Below are positions 1 through 11,238 of a stretch of 64,000 nt of DNA, in pieces. The stretch comes from Tetrahymena elliotti 4EA (Eukaryota > Ciliophora > Oligohymenophorea > Hymenostomatida > Tetrahymenidae). Under the pieces are notes generated by a model. It was not told where the DNA came from, did not search any database, and saw nothing but the letters and a program-made list of their open reading frames with translations. The DNA lies in NCBI GenBank assembly GCA_000231825.2, contig JH720295.1:182475-246474 (forward strand), given 5' to 3'. Numbering within the stretch: position 1 is the stretch's first letter; each line of letters begins with the position of its first letter. The position numbers and the translations under genes were made by a program.

Positions 1-1763
1 TTTTGTAGCTCTTGTTCCTAAAATTAATTTTCGTTGATATTTATATTCTTTTTCGACTAGTTTAGCTATTAATTATTCAATTCCAATTATTACTCTATGT
101 TATTTTCGTTTACAGCTATCTTAGAAGTAAAGGGCTGTCCATTTATTTACTTTTAAATAAGCTATTCTTTTTATACATCTTATTTGTTAAATAAATTAGG
201 TTTTTATTCTTTTAATGATTCATATAAGTATGGAGGAGGCTTATTTTTATTAGATATATACTCTTCAACTTCAGTTTCAGTAATTACTCTATCATCCTTT
301 TTGATTAAGTTAAAAGATTTTATAAGTACTTAAACTGGTGTTAAACCTTCCTAGTTTTTTTTAGCAAGTTCATTATCTTTTTAGCTTCCCAATCTTTTTT
401 TAAAGAAATAAATAATTAACTTTAACAAATAATTAATTCTATATCAAAATTATTAATAAAATGATCATTTCAGTTAAAGATAGAAAAACAGAATATTAAA
501 ACATAAAATATCATTCCATTATTGTTTTTTTAAATTAAATCACTTAGAGTTATTAATATGTTTTGGCTATTTGTAATAAAGCTTTCTAAATTATTAATGA
601 GGATATAATAATATCAATGTATTATTTTTTTATTTAAGTAATTTTATCAAATAATAATAAGAGTCTATTTTCCCATTTCACAACTATTTAAAAACTTATT
701 ATATTAAAATAATTAACTAATCCTATAATAATACTAAAAATTATTCAAGATCTCAAGCTAGATTATTTGTAATAGAACTTGTTTACTTCATAATGACATA
801 ATGAGGATATAATAAGGTTTTAAACAAATGAAAAAGAGATATGTTATTTTTTTATTTCAGTTATTGATGATAAAAATTATAAGGCAAATTACTTTTTTAG
901 GATGTAACGAAAGCAAGTCATATTTAACCTCATAGCGGCAAAATGAAGACAGGTGTTTCCTCTAGAATCTCTTGAAGTCAGTGAAAGCTTAGTATTTTTA
1001 AGGAGAATTCTTATAACTTAAACCTCACCATAAAAAGCAGCTCTGTGTATAGCAGTTTATCCTTATTAATTCTTAGAATAGATTTTACAGTTTCTATTCA
1101 TTAAATATTCCACAATCTCTACTTTCCCATTTGCACAAGCTGCCATGAATGGAGTAAATCCTTCACTTTCTTTGCAATTAATATCTACATTTCCTTTTTC
1201 AACTAGTAGTCTAACCTTTACTTATTATATTATAAATTTAATTAAAATCCATCCTTTTACTAAACAACAAATTAACTTAATATTTATCTTCAAAATTTTC
1301 TTATTTTTGAACTACAAATTTTTTAATTTTAAGACTGCTGCTTTTTAATTCATTTTAAAGATTTCATTTTTAATAACTTCATAAATAGATCAAATGAATC
1401 GGTAAAATGATTTCTTAAAGCTTAAAATAAAATTAAATATACCATTTTTAAGTCACTATGAAGTACAGCTAGCATTAATGCTGTGTCGCCATCAAAATTT
1501 TTATCTTCCTTTTCTAAAGATTCAAATTTTGTAATCAAATAATTAACCATATCATATCTATTAGCTTTCACTGTTATATGGAGAGGATTATTCCCAGTTT
1601 CCTCATCATAATCTTAGATTTTAACCTTATTTTTTTCAAAAAATGCTACGAATTCTATATAATTATCTTTTTCAATAGCTAGTTTCATATTTTAAAAATC
1701 ATTTGTTATGCAGCAGATTAACTTTACAAATTCTCTGCAACAAGCTGTTATTTACTATGTCAT
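1..1763 (-). CDS. Ankyrin-repeat protein, 5' part (runs off left edge)
   Basis: Three exons on the minus strand: 1443-1763, 893-1215 and 1-393, the last open to the window edge. Introns 1216-1442 and 394-892 begin GTATAT and GTAATT, end AG, and keep the frame. An in-frame TGA lies two codons upstream of the chosen ATG (1761-1763). Several ankyrin units are visible: NNPLHITVKANRYDMVNYLI, then a DGDTALMLAV unit, GFTPFMAACANGKVEIVEYL, a QTAIHRAAFYGEVQVIRILL unit and a GNTCLHFAAMR unit. The unit EGLTPVQVLIK in exon 3 is followed by a low-complexity Gln/Asn/Lys-rich stretch. Ankyrin repeats are generic protein-binding scaffolds, so no specific function can be given. The last visible exon has no stop, so the C-terminus is outside. 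TAA and TAG are read as Gln throughout. Confidence 0.85.
540..890. repeat. Diverged duplicated segment inside ankyrin-gene intron
   Basis: Roughly 540-662 and 768-890 share the order of blocks: a tatttgtaata block, then taatgaggatataataa, then tgttatttttttattt and a run of ataataa/ataaaaat. The copies are about 120 bp and clearly diverged. Both lie inside the predicted 499-bp intron 394-892, which may have grown by this duplication. No coding potential was kept in either copy. Confidence 0.5.
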
Positions 1764-2506
1764 AATTCAATAATAAAAAAAAACTTAATTTATTTTTTTT
1801 TAAATTTAATAACAAATAAGTAGAAAAAGTTCCACTTAAAGACTAAAGAAAAATAAAAATAATATTATCAGAAATTAAAAAAATTAACTGAATAAAAAAT
1901 ATTTTTTAGAAATAAATCTCAAAGATTTATTAATTAAAATAATAAATTTTATTATAATAAAAAGCACCATTCATTTTATTGATATAACTTTTAAATTGAT
2001 ATTCTTAAAAAACTTGGCGGAGGATTATTAATTTACATATCAATCAATCAATCAAAATATATCTTTAAAACTTAATGTTTGAAATTCAATTGTTTGTTTA
2101 TAAATTTTATCTGTTCATTTTCATTCTAACTAAATGAATTATATAAAATGAATGAATGAATAAGGGATTGAGCACTTTATATTCAGCAGTGTATATTTAT
2201 TATTTGCGTTTAATTTAAAGCAAAAATGAAAGTTAATAAGAAGAATGAAATGATGATTGATATTAATAACAATAAGTATTTGGATTTAAATAAAAAAGAT
2301 ATATGTAAATTGTTTGTTTTAAAGAATACGCGCATCATGCATATGTTGGTTAATAAAAAGAATGGAATTTGGCGAATAAAGTTAATAAATAAATAATATA
2401 TTTAGCATCAATAAATATTGATATTAATTGAAAAAAGAAAGAGAGAAAGAGACTTTCTTAATATTTAGGATTATTAATAGTATAAAGCAACTTAATTAAT
2501 TAGAAA
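1764..2506. other. Intergenic, divergent 5' regions
   Basis: AT-rich spacer between the divergently transcribed ankyrin and Arp4-like genes, presumably holding both promoters. Simple direct repeats such as aatcaatcaatcaa (about 2040) and gaatgaatgaat (about 2148) are visible. An ORF opening at 2226 overlaps the Arp4 start in another frame; it has no recognisable content and is treated as leader sequence. No RNA gene or defined motif seen. Confidence 0.6.
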
Positions 2507-4406
2507 ATGTTCACAGAAGATATTACAGCAATTGTTGTTGATCCTGGTAGTTTATCTATTAGAGCAGGTTATTCAGGTGAAGATACTCCAAGACTCGTTA
2601 TGCCTTCTCAAGTTGGTGTTAGAGAGGAGGTTAAGATTCCTGATTCTAGTTAATTGTAAAAAGACGAAGATGGTAATGTAATTAATGCAGATTCAAACAA
2701 GATGATTGAAGAAAATAAATCTGAAGAAAAATTCAAGAACTACTATGTAGGCGAAAGCAACTTAAAAATCAGAAGAGACAAGATGGAGATTGTTTCATCT
2801 TATATGAATGGTGAAGTTAAAGATTGGGATGCATTCGAAAAGCTTCTCTTAGATGTTTATGAAAATTAAATTCGTGTTTAACCTTCAGAATACTGTTTAC
2901 TTATTAGTGAATCTTCTTTACATAATCAAAAACAAAGAGAAAGAATATGTTAAATAGCTTTTGAGTCTCTTAAGGTTCCTAACTTTTTTATTGTAAAAAG
3001 TGGAGTCCTTTCCTGTTTTTCTTCTGGTCGTTCTACCGCATTAGTTTTGGATACAGGTAAATAAATACAATTCAAATCATTAAAAAATAAACAAGCAGCT
3101 TTTAGGTTTTAAAAATAAATTTTACAGATAAATAGATCTTCATTACTTCATTAATATTCTGCAATCTAAAAATTAGCAAATAACCAAGCAAATCAATCAC
3201 CAAAATTATTTTTTTGACCTAAAAATATTTCCCGCCCATCTAGATTAATGAAATTAGATTTTAAAAAATATAATTTTTTATATAAAAGGTGCCTACAGTA
3301 CTTATGCAGTTCCTGTTCATGATGGTTATGTTCTTTAAAAGAGTGTTCGTAAATTTGATATTGGTGGTGAATTCTTAACTGAAAAAATATTGAACAATTT
3401 GCAAAAGGTAGCCAGTTTATGAAAAGAAATATAATTTATTAAGCTTTTATAGAATAATGTCTCTTAGAATATCTTTTTAAATCTTTCTTTATTTTAAAAA
3501 TCAGGAATAAAATACTCGTGTATATCCTAGATATTGTTTGTAATTTGCCAAAGAAGGTCCTAAAAAAATCGATAAGTACTTAGAATTCCCAGACACTCAT
3601 TCTTCATATGAAAAATATTGCCAATTAGAAATTGCTAGAGACATCAAAGAATAAATCTGCAGAGTTGATGATAGAGGATTGACCTTTGGTGAAATGTAAT
3701 TAGAAAGAGCTGGATATGAACTTCCAGATGGAAATTTTGTAGAATTCGATACTGCAAGATCTAAATACTCTGAATTTTTCTTTGCTCCTTACGAAACTCT
3801 TTAATAATGTAAAATAAAAATTGTTTTTATCATTTACCAAAATAACTAAATAAACAAATAGTCAAGCAAGCAATATCATTCAATATAATATTTTTTTAAA
3901 TAATTCTCATACCTTTAGATAAATCTTTTTAAGTTTTTTAAGTGAAATGATATGTCAAATTGGATGATAAGAAAAATAATTTTTTGGTTGATTAAGAAAA
4001 TAGCTTTTTAATTATGTTTAAATAATATGTTTTATATGAAATAGAATAAGAAAATGAAATTAGCTAAGAATTATTAGGATTTAGAGGTATGCATCATATG
4101 GTACTTGAATCAATCAATTACTGTGATATTGATATAAAGAGATAACTTTTTAATAATATTATATTAACTGGTGGTAATTCATTACTTTCTGGTTTCAGTT
4201 CTAGATTATAGACTAAGCTTAATGAAATATCTCCTCCTAACTCTAAAATAAAAATGATTGCTTATCCTGCAACTACTGAAAGAAAATTCTCTTCTTGGAT
4301 TGGTGGTTCTATTCTTGCTTCCTTGGGTTCTTTCTAATCTCTTTGGATAGGTAAACAAGAATATCAAGATAATGGTGAATATATTGTTGAAAAGAAATGT
4401 CCATGA
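2507..4406 (+). CDS. ARP4: Actin-related protein 4 (Arp4/BAF53/ACTL6 class)
   Basis: Four exons, 2507-3056, 3289-3407, 3505-3808 and 3997-4406, give a 460-residue product with consistent phases (human ACTL6A is about 430). The N-terminus shows the actin phosphate-1 loop variant [20 protein letters not shown]; the middle has [20 protein letters not shown] across intron 1. The C-terminus carries the Arp4 hallmarks [31 protein letters not shown] and ends KKCP, as in animal BAF53. Arp4 proteins are nuclear subunits of INO80/SWR1, NuA4 and BAF-type chromatin complexes, where they pair with actin on the HSA helix. The third acceptor (3997) was chosen because it is the one restoring phase after an in-frame TGA; it adds a short insert before the conserved [20 protein letters not shown] segment. 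Residues between about 50 and 90 are an acidic insertion. Confidence 0.95.
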
Positions 4407-4570
4407 AACGATGATAATATTTATATATTTTATAATAAATTGCATATTTTATTAACTAATCCACACACTTTAAATATATATATTAAATTTTACTGTTTAC
4501 ATTTGTTAATAACATAGCTGCTCATTTTTAGATAATACTCCTTCCTATTCAATATCTTTTTTATAATAGA

Positions 4571-5137
4571 AATAAATTTATTTTCTTGTACTTCTTCAAC
4601 TCAACAATTTTATTGAAAGAAAAAATAAAAATTAAATTTCAAAACAAATTTTATGATCTTGAAAATTTATTCAACTCTAATAAAAAATCAAATTTCTATC
4701 CAAATGCTCAACAGAACTATTGAAATTTTCTTGATAAAATCAAAGGATAATTTTTATTTGGATAAGACAAATATCTAAATTTGATATTTGTGATGAAAAA
4801 ACTATCACTTTGCTAAGGTAAAAAAATATTTATTTTTTCTAATAAATGTTCATTTTTAGCTTTTGTCCTAAAAAATTCTAATTTTTTTGAAGATTATTGA
4901 ACTCCTAAAATATTTTTGTTTAAATTGCTAACTAATTCTGAACATTTAAAATTCTTTGATATTTATTCTAGTAAAATACAAACTGTTGAGAAGACAAATG
5001 AATTTATATTAATTTAATTTTAATTAAATTAGAATTTGTTTGAATTAAAAAAAGAATTTTAAAATCTTGGACATTTATTAGATCGACGAAATACTAGCAG
5101 CTGGAAAATAAAAAAAAATATTGTAATCTAAAATTGA
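4571..5137 (+). pseudogene. Possible relic ORF interrupted by two TGA codons
   Basis: Downstream of the Arp4-like gene a plus-strand frame reads protein-like (for example FYDLENLFNSNKKSNFYPN and FQNLGHLLDRRNTSSWK). It is interrupted by TGA at 4721 and again at 4898. The two halves join in phase across a plausible 42-bp intron 4818-4859 (GTAAAA...TTTTTAG). In both places the context is TAT-TGA, so a mutated TGG is possible. No homology is recognised. Because A/T-rich DNA stays open easily when only TGA stops translation, this may be chance; it is recorded as a candidate decayed gene. Confidence 0.3.
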
Positions 5138-5255
5138 ATAAAGTATTATTTATTTTACTATTAATAAATTAAATAAATTTTAATTATACTTTTTGTTTAA
5201 GTTTAACTAATATTTTATTTTATATTTTTATAAGTAACAAACAACATTAGCTGAC

Positions 5256-8200
5256 TCAGTTTCTAAGTAAACGAGTTTTTTTGTCATCATAATTATCTTG
5301 GTCATAATCATCATTAGGCTGTAAAGAAGATTGGTCAGATAATTAATTATTATTTTCTTCTAGTTATTGTTACATCTAAGCAAATTATTATTACTACTAA
5401 AATTACTATTTTTATTTGACTATATTATTTAGCTCATCTTGGATAACATTTTTTAGTGAGTCGATGATTTAATCTTACCTATTTTATATCAGCTATTCCA
5501 AATCTTTACAGTTTTCTTTAACTGAGGCTATTTTTTCTGCAATTTGATTAATTTTTTAGCTTACTAACTCACTATCTTTGATGTATTATCTTGTGTTAGC
5601 ATTAGTTCTTTCTATTTCATCATAATTTATTGGAATTTCTTCGTTTTCAGATTAAGTTGAATCGCTTGTACGCTTTTTAAGTTTCTTCTTCTTCTTTTAC
5701 TGAAGGCTTTTTTCTAAAGGACCTCCCCATTCCATATCTATTTAAATTAAAAGATCAAAATCAAATAAAAATAGTAATGTTTTACAATCATGTGGAGGAA
5801 TTTATGAAAATATAAAGCAAATATCTCTATCTGTAAGAATTGTCTCTGGATCAGGATTCGTCCAAACATATGGGAGCTTATTATCTTTACACAAAGAAAG
5901 CCTATAAAGAGCAATAACAATTATATCTTATCTAGCAGCAAGAAAGCAAAATAATTTTTCAAATGTTTTTCCCTGTTTAGTTTCATTAAAAAAGGAATAA
6001 ATTATATTCAAAATAAATGTAATAAAATTACTTAGAATGCCTTGGGTATTCTTATATGGAAAAGATTACTATTTTAGTGATTGAATGACTTATCGAATTT
6101 TTTCTTCTTCCAAAACTATGAGTGAGAGTGATCTCCTAGTAAAATCAAGTTAAGAACTTTAATTAAAGCTGGATTGTAAAATGCTTATGCACTCAGACTG
6201 TCCATCATAGATGAAATATAAATTTCTCCAGATGCAAAAAGTGGAGTCTATTAATTTAATTTAATAATGAATTTATCAACAAGAGAAGAGTAAAAAATTT
6301 ACATGACTATAACCAAACTTTTTTAAAAGAGAGTAGTCTGATGGATCACTTGAGAGAAATGCTATGTTTGCAGGATTGACAAATTCTGTAACAATTTAAA
6401 TATCTGGTTTCAATTTTTGAACAGCTTTATATTTAAAAATAGTTTTTGCATCTAATAAATCCTCTTATTCTTTAGTTAATTCCATGCTTTTTCTTGTTTC
6501 ATTTTCATATTCTTTGGCTGAATCCTATTGATTATGTTCATATTCACTAGCCAAAATAACAACTGTTTGAGCTTTATAAATATTTGCTCTTATTAAATCT
6601 CTTTGGTTAAGAGCCGATCCTTTTACAAAGTAAATATTTGGAAACAACGAAACTAAATTCCAAGCTTTTTCAGTAGGTTCTTTATCGTTAAGAAGGATTA
6701 TTGCAGGGTAGTTTTCTAAATGTTTAGCTCTTAAAGGCATTATAAAATTAATAAAATTATCTACCGCTCCACAAAGTATAATATGATTTTGTGCTAAAAT
6801 ATTATTCTCAAGAGATTCAAATGAAACATCTAAATAAATAAATTTATAAACAATTTTATTTTTAATTTAATGATTACCTTTAAGATGAATTTTATCTTTC
6901 GAAACATAGCATTTTTCATATATTTTATTCCAATCTCCAGTAATAATTGCATTCTTTAAATGTTCTTCCCTTTATTCATCTTAGTTTTCACTGCTCTCTT
7001 CATTGTTTCCATAGTAATCATCTTCTTATTTTATTTCATTTATTTAAATAAAATTTATTAATATTTATTTCTTAACCATTCAAAATGCTCAATTCAAAAT
7101 CTTAAAAAAGAAATATTTTAATTAGATTTAATCTTTATTTAAATAAGGATTTCTTTATTAGAGGAGGTGAGAGGAGGGCAGTCCCTTAGATTTCTTGGAA
7201 AATTGATACTAGTAAATAAGATTATTGGGAATCTTTATTTATTATTAGAATAAAAAGTCTAAGTTTTCTTTCTATATCTAATTCTATAAGGAGTCCCAGA
7301 TATCTCCCCCTCCACCTTCATTAGATATAAATATATCCCTCCCTTCCATTTATGATTTATTCTATTTTTAATGAATAATGATTTCTTTATCATTTAGGTG
7401 AGAGGGGGGATGTACCTTAGATTTCTTTAAAAATTGAAACTAGTAGATGGAATCTTTATTCATTATTGAAATGAAAATTCTAATGTTTCTATTTATTAGT
7501 TTACAAGGATCCTTAAATAACTACTCCTCTTCTCCCCCTCCATTTATTTTTAGATCCATTTTAAATGTGAAATTAAATTTTAATTTTTATATTAGAATGA
7601 TTAAAGTTACCTGGAATAAATTTCATTTCAGTGTCTTTTGGAGGAGTGTTTTGAGAGTTGAGAGAGGAACTTTTTCTGTAAAATTTTCTTGTATAATCAA
7701 TAATATCTTCTCTTACATTCATAGGTTCATCTTAAAATTCGTTTTCTTCATTTTAACCTTTGCTTTAACTAATGTTATCTGCAGTTTCTTTGTCTTCAGC
7801 AATTATATAACTATTTATTTATTTATGTATTCACAAATTTATTATTTTATTTATTTACTTATTTAAAATTGAATTTAGAATAAATTTTACCCAATAACTT
7901 CATAGGTAGAGGGTATAAACATAGATCCTGGATTTAGAAAAAGTTTACTACTTTCTGTAGAAATCAATTCTAATCCAAATAAAATAGCTTTGTAGTTTTT
8001 ATATATGCTAAGAGCAGCCTATGAAAAAGTTCTTCCTTGATATTTATGGCTAAGTAATACCTTATATATTTCAAAGCCTTACCCTTTCCAATAATCTTCT
8101 AGCCATCTAAATTCTAAATTATCAGTCGGACTACCTGAAGAAGTAATTAAATTATTTATTAAAGCAATTAATCCAGGACATAGACAACTCTTTGCTAACA

Positions 8201-9956
8201 AACTCATTTTGAGTTCTTCAATACAAATTACCTAATTAAAAATGAATATTTTGGCTATTTCTAAATTATTTATGAAATTTAATTACCTAATCAATTTAGT
8301 CTGATTATGTTTCTTGTAAAGATAAATAGTAATGAGTTTTTCCTTCTTATCTTAAAAGCTAAGTACAGAATCTAATATTGGTTTTTAAATATTTTTTCAT
8401 GTCCATAGCTCTAAGAATTGTTTGTGAATCCTCCCAATGAGGATCAGAGCTTTGCTTGTTGCATAAGATAATAACAGATTTTGCTTTTTCCAATTGACAT
8501 CTCTTTAAATCATTATCATTTGATGGTTAACCTTCCATGTAGTATAAATTTGGATTGCTCAACAAATTTTCAAGCTAACCATCTGGAGCATGAGGTAAAA
8601 GAAGCAAAGCATGCTTAGCCTAATCACCATGATCTTAATGAAATAATTCCTAAAAAAAATTCTCTGCTGCTGTTGATGAAACAACTCCTGTAACAACTAC
8701 ATGTTAAACAGATTCAACAACCTATTTATTTTTCATTTATTTTATTAAAATTTGAAAAAATAAAATCAATCAAACCCAAGAAAAAAAGATTTTAATTCTC
8801 AAAAATATATTTGATTGATTCAATTATGAAAAGGAACGATTGGTTTTTATGTGTTTATTTTGTAAACTTAATTTTTTATTTTAATCATAATGTAAAATTT
8901 TCTCTTTAATATATGAAATAAAATTAGACATTATTTATTAAATCGGATTGGTTATTGATCAATAAATAGAATAATATTTTTTACCTTGTAGCTTCTTCTA
9001 GCAAAGAAACTCTTTTTACTTAATAGATTAATTAATTTAGAGCTGTATTGAGGAACGAAAATGAAAGAGAAGATGAGTAAGAAGATAATAAGAATTCTAA
9101 TAATACTGTTGTTGAATGGATTATCATATCCTAGAGTTGATATTGTAATCATCACGAAATAAATATAGTAGTGAAGAGGTAATTCGTTTAAGTTATAATC
9201 TATATTTGAATTTTTACCAGAACCTATATTACCTACTGAGTTTTTTTATGTAAATTAAAGTATTCCAGAGGCAAGGATAACCAAACTAAGAGCGGAAAGA
9301 ATAATTTAAAATAGCTCTTTCAAAGTATCATTATCTATATAAATAAGCAATCTATTTAATATTTTTAAATTTTTACATTAAACAAATCTAAATATTTAAA
9401 CATATTCTTTAATTTAAATAGTAGAAAAAATAACCAATTTATATGAAAAAGCATTTCAAAAATGAATTAAATAATATTATTATTACCTTTGCAATCTCAT
9501 GATTCTTGTTAGGGAAAGTAAGTTTATTAATAATAAGTAAGGGTCGTCATAGTCTTCATATATAAAAGATTATTTCACAAATTTATAAATAAAATATGGA
9601 ACTATTGATATAAAATCAGCAAAACTTTCCCAAGACTTTATGTATTTATTAATATCTTTTGAAGATAGAATACGGCAAATCCATTCAAAAAAGAAATAAG
9701 CATGGAAAAGAGTACTTGTTATTGGCCAAGTATCTGTCGACCAGATTGAAGGTTCGTAGGTAGAATAAATGTATTAAAATACTACAATAAATGAAAATAA
9801 ACTATTAATTAAGTCAAGTGCTTTATTCAAAAAAGCCTAGTCCTCTAGCATCTAAGAGAGCTTCTGAGAAACTGTATTCCCATTTGAACTTTAAAGAATT
9901 ATTTCAGATTTTTTTATTTGAGTTGACAAGTTTCTACTACTCGATTAAAAGCTCAT
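5256..9956 (-). CDS. BK/Slo-type potassium channel with two RCK domains
   Basis: Nine exons, read from the ATG at 9954-9956: 9487-9956, 8985-9351, 8721-8287, 8231-7891, 7810-7611, 7024-6878, 6829-6303, 6247-6032 and 5972-5256. All phases agree and give 1139 residues. Residues about 44-280 hold six hydrophobic segments, an S4-like LTRIMRLQR and a pore loop MITISTLGYDNP. No S0 helix is evident. RCK1 follows (HVVVTGVVSSTAAENFFQEL; CQLEKAKSVIILCNKQSSD), then ELKMSLLAKSCLCPGLIALI and VIGYIIAEDKETA as in BK. RCK2 starts near MPLRAKHLENYPAIILLND and includes GSALNQRDLIRANIYKAQT; SGEIYISSMMDSLSAQAFYN corresponds to the segment after the BK calcium bowl. An Asp-rich bowl itself is not clear. The C-terminus is Gln-rich coiled coil. 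Expected to be a membrane K+ channel gated by cytosolic ligand. The filter reads TLGYD rather than TVGYG. Confidence 0.93.
7141..7565. repeat. Tandem duplicated block with G-rich/C-rich ends in channel intron
   Basis: Inside the 586-bp intron 7025-7610 of the channel gene, about 7141-7350 and 7372-7565 are two diverged copies of one unit. Each starts atttctttat...ggtgagagg(a/g)ggg, continues ccttagatttctt...attg..actagta and a gaatctttatt.attatt block, and ends in a C-rich tract (tctccccctcca). The G-rich start and C-rich end of each unit are complementary in part, so each could fold into a long hairpin. The base composition stands out from the surrounding intron. Confidence 0.6.
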
Positions 9957-11238
9957 TTTTAGTTTTTTTTATTTATTAAAACTCTTGTTTTAAAACTTAC
10001 TGTTGTATGTAGCACTATTCTATTACCTTAATAATTACTTAGATAATCTTCCAAAATCATAAAAAATATCAAAAATTTAAGACTTCTAAGACTTTAAATC
10101 TAATTTCTATTTCGCCAAACTATCCAACCTTATAAATCTCTGAAAAATACAATCACTAGTTAATTGCCTAAATTGCACCAAATTACGTTGTTTTATTTCT
10201 TTTCAAGATATTTTCAAATAAATCGCAAGTAAATTATTGATTTTATTAAAATCTCCCTTTCATAGTCTTTCTCAAAAATATTTTATTTTTTTTTCAAAGA
10301 TCTAATTAAATTAAAAGCAATCAATTTTCTTTCAATCTTTAAAAAAGAAAGTTTCAAAATTAATTTTTATTTATTATAAATAAATGTATTTTTTATCATT
10401 CGAATACCTTCTAAAAATATAATTTTATTTATTGTCAATTATTTGCTCACTTTAAAAATTAGTGAGTATATTCTTTGCTTTAATTAATTCGATCTTAAAA
10501 GGATATTTCCATTTAATATCTCATACATAAGCATATTTGCTATGAAATTTCTTTAACCATCCTTTTTTTGAAGTTAAATATTCTTAAATAAACTAGAAAA
10601 TGTAAATGCGTGTATGTGTTGATTAATCAAATAAATTTATTGTTTTTTAAAGATTTTTGCTTAATAAAGCTAATTAACTTTCACTAAAAAAATAATCCAT
10701 ATATTTTTGATAAGATTTTCATTTAATTATTATTTTTTTTTAGATTTAGTTAGATACACCTTAAGATAATTAATTTATTATTTTGACAGATATTTTAATT
10801 ATTCATGATTTAAAATAGATTATCACATTTTATTGAAATGTTAACCTAAATTTAATAAATTCTATGTAGAAGTAAAAGTAGAGATAAATAATTTGTGTTT
10901 AAATTTTTATCAACAAAAAAATTGAGTAAAATACAAAAATGAATATTTTTTTAATGAAATCTGATTGAATTGCAATTAGCGCTCATAATTTTGAAATCAA
11001 ATTTTTTGTCAGTTAAAAATTGATGAGGAGAGAAATAAACGAATATATAATAAGAAATTTTCATATATTTGAGATTATTTTTGTTTAAGCAAATATTTTG
11101 GATTTTTAAATCAAGATATTAATATCTTTTAAGAAAATAAGGAATTCTTTACCTTAATATTTAATAAATAATTGAAAACAATAAATTAAAAAAATCAATA
11201 TATTATATATTATCAATCACGCTAAGGTAATACATCTG
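9957..11238. other. Intergenic, divergent 5' regions
   Basis: AT-rich spacer between the channel gene (-) and the coiled-coil gene (+). No open frame with protein-like content, tRNA or long repeat was seen. It must hold both promoters, but no defined element is recognisable. Confidence 0.5.

Noticed and set aside
2226..2506. Open frame upstream of and overlapping the Arp4 start
   Set aside because: No recognisable content, out of frame with Arp4, and such frames are expected when only TGA is a stop.
7447..7866. Hydrophobic plus-strand ORF
   Set aside because: It overlaps exon 5 and an intron of the K+ channel gene on the opposite strand; the channel exon has matching phases and homology.
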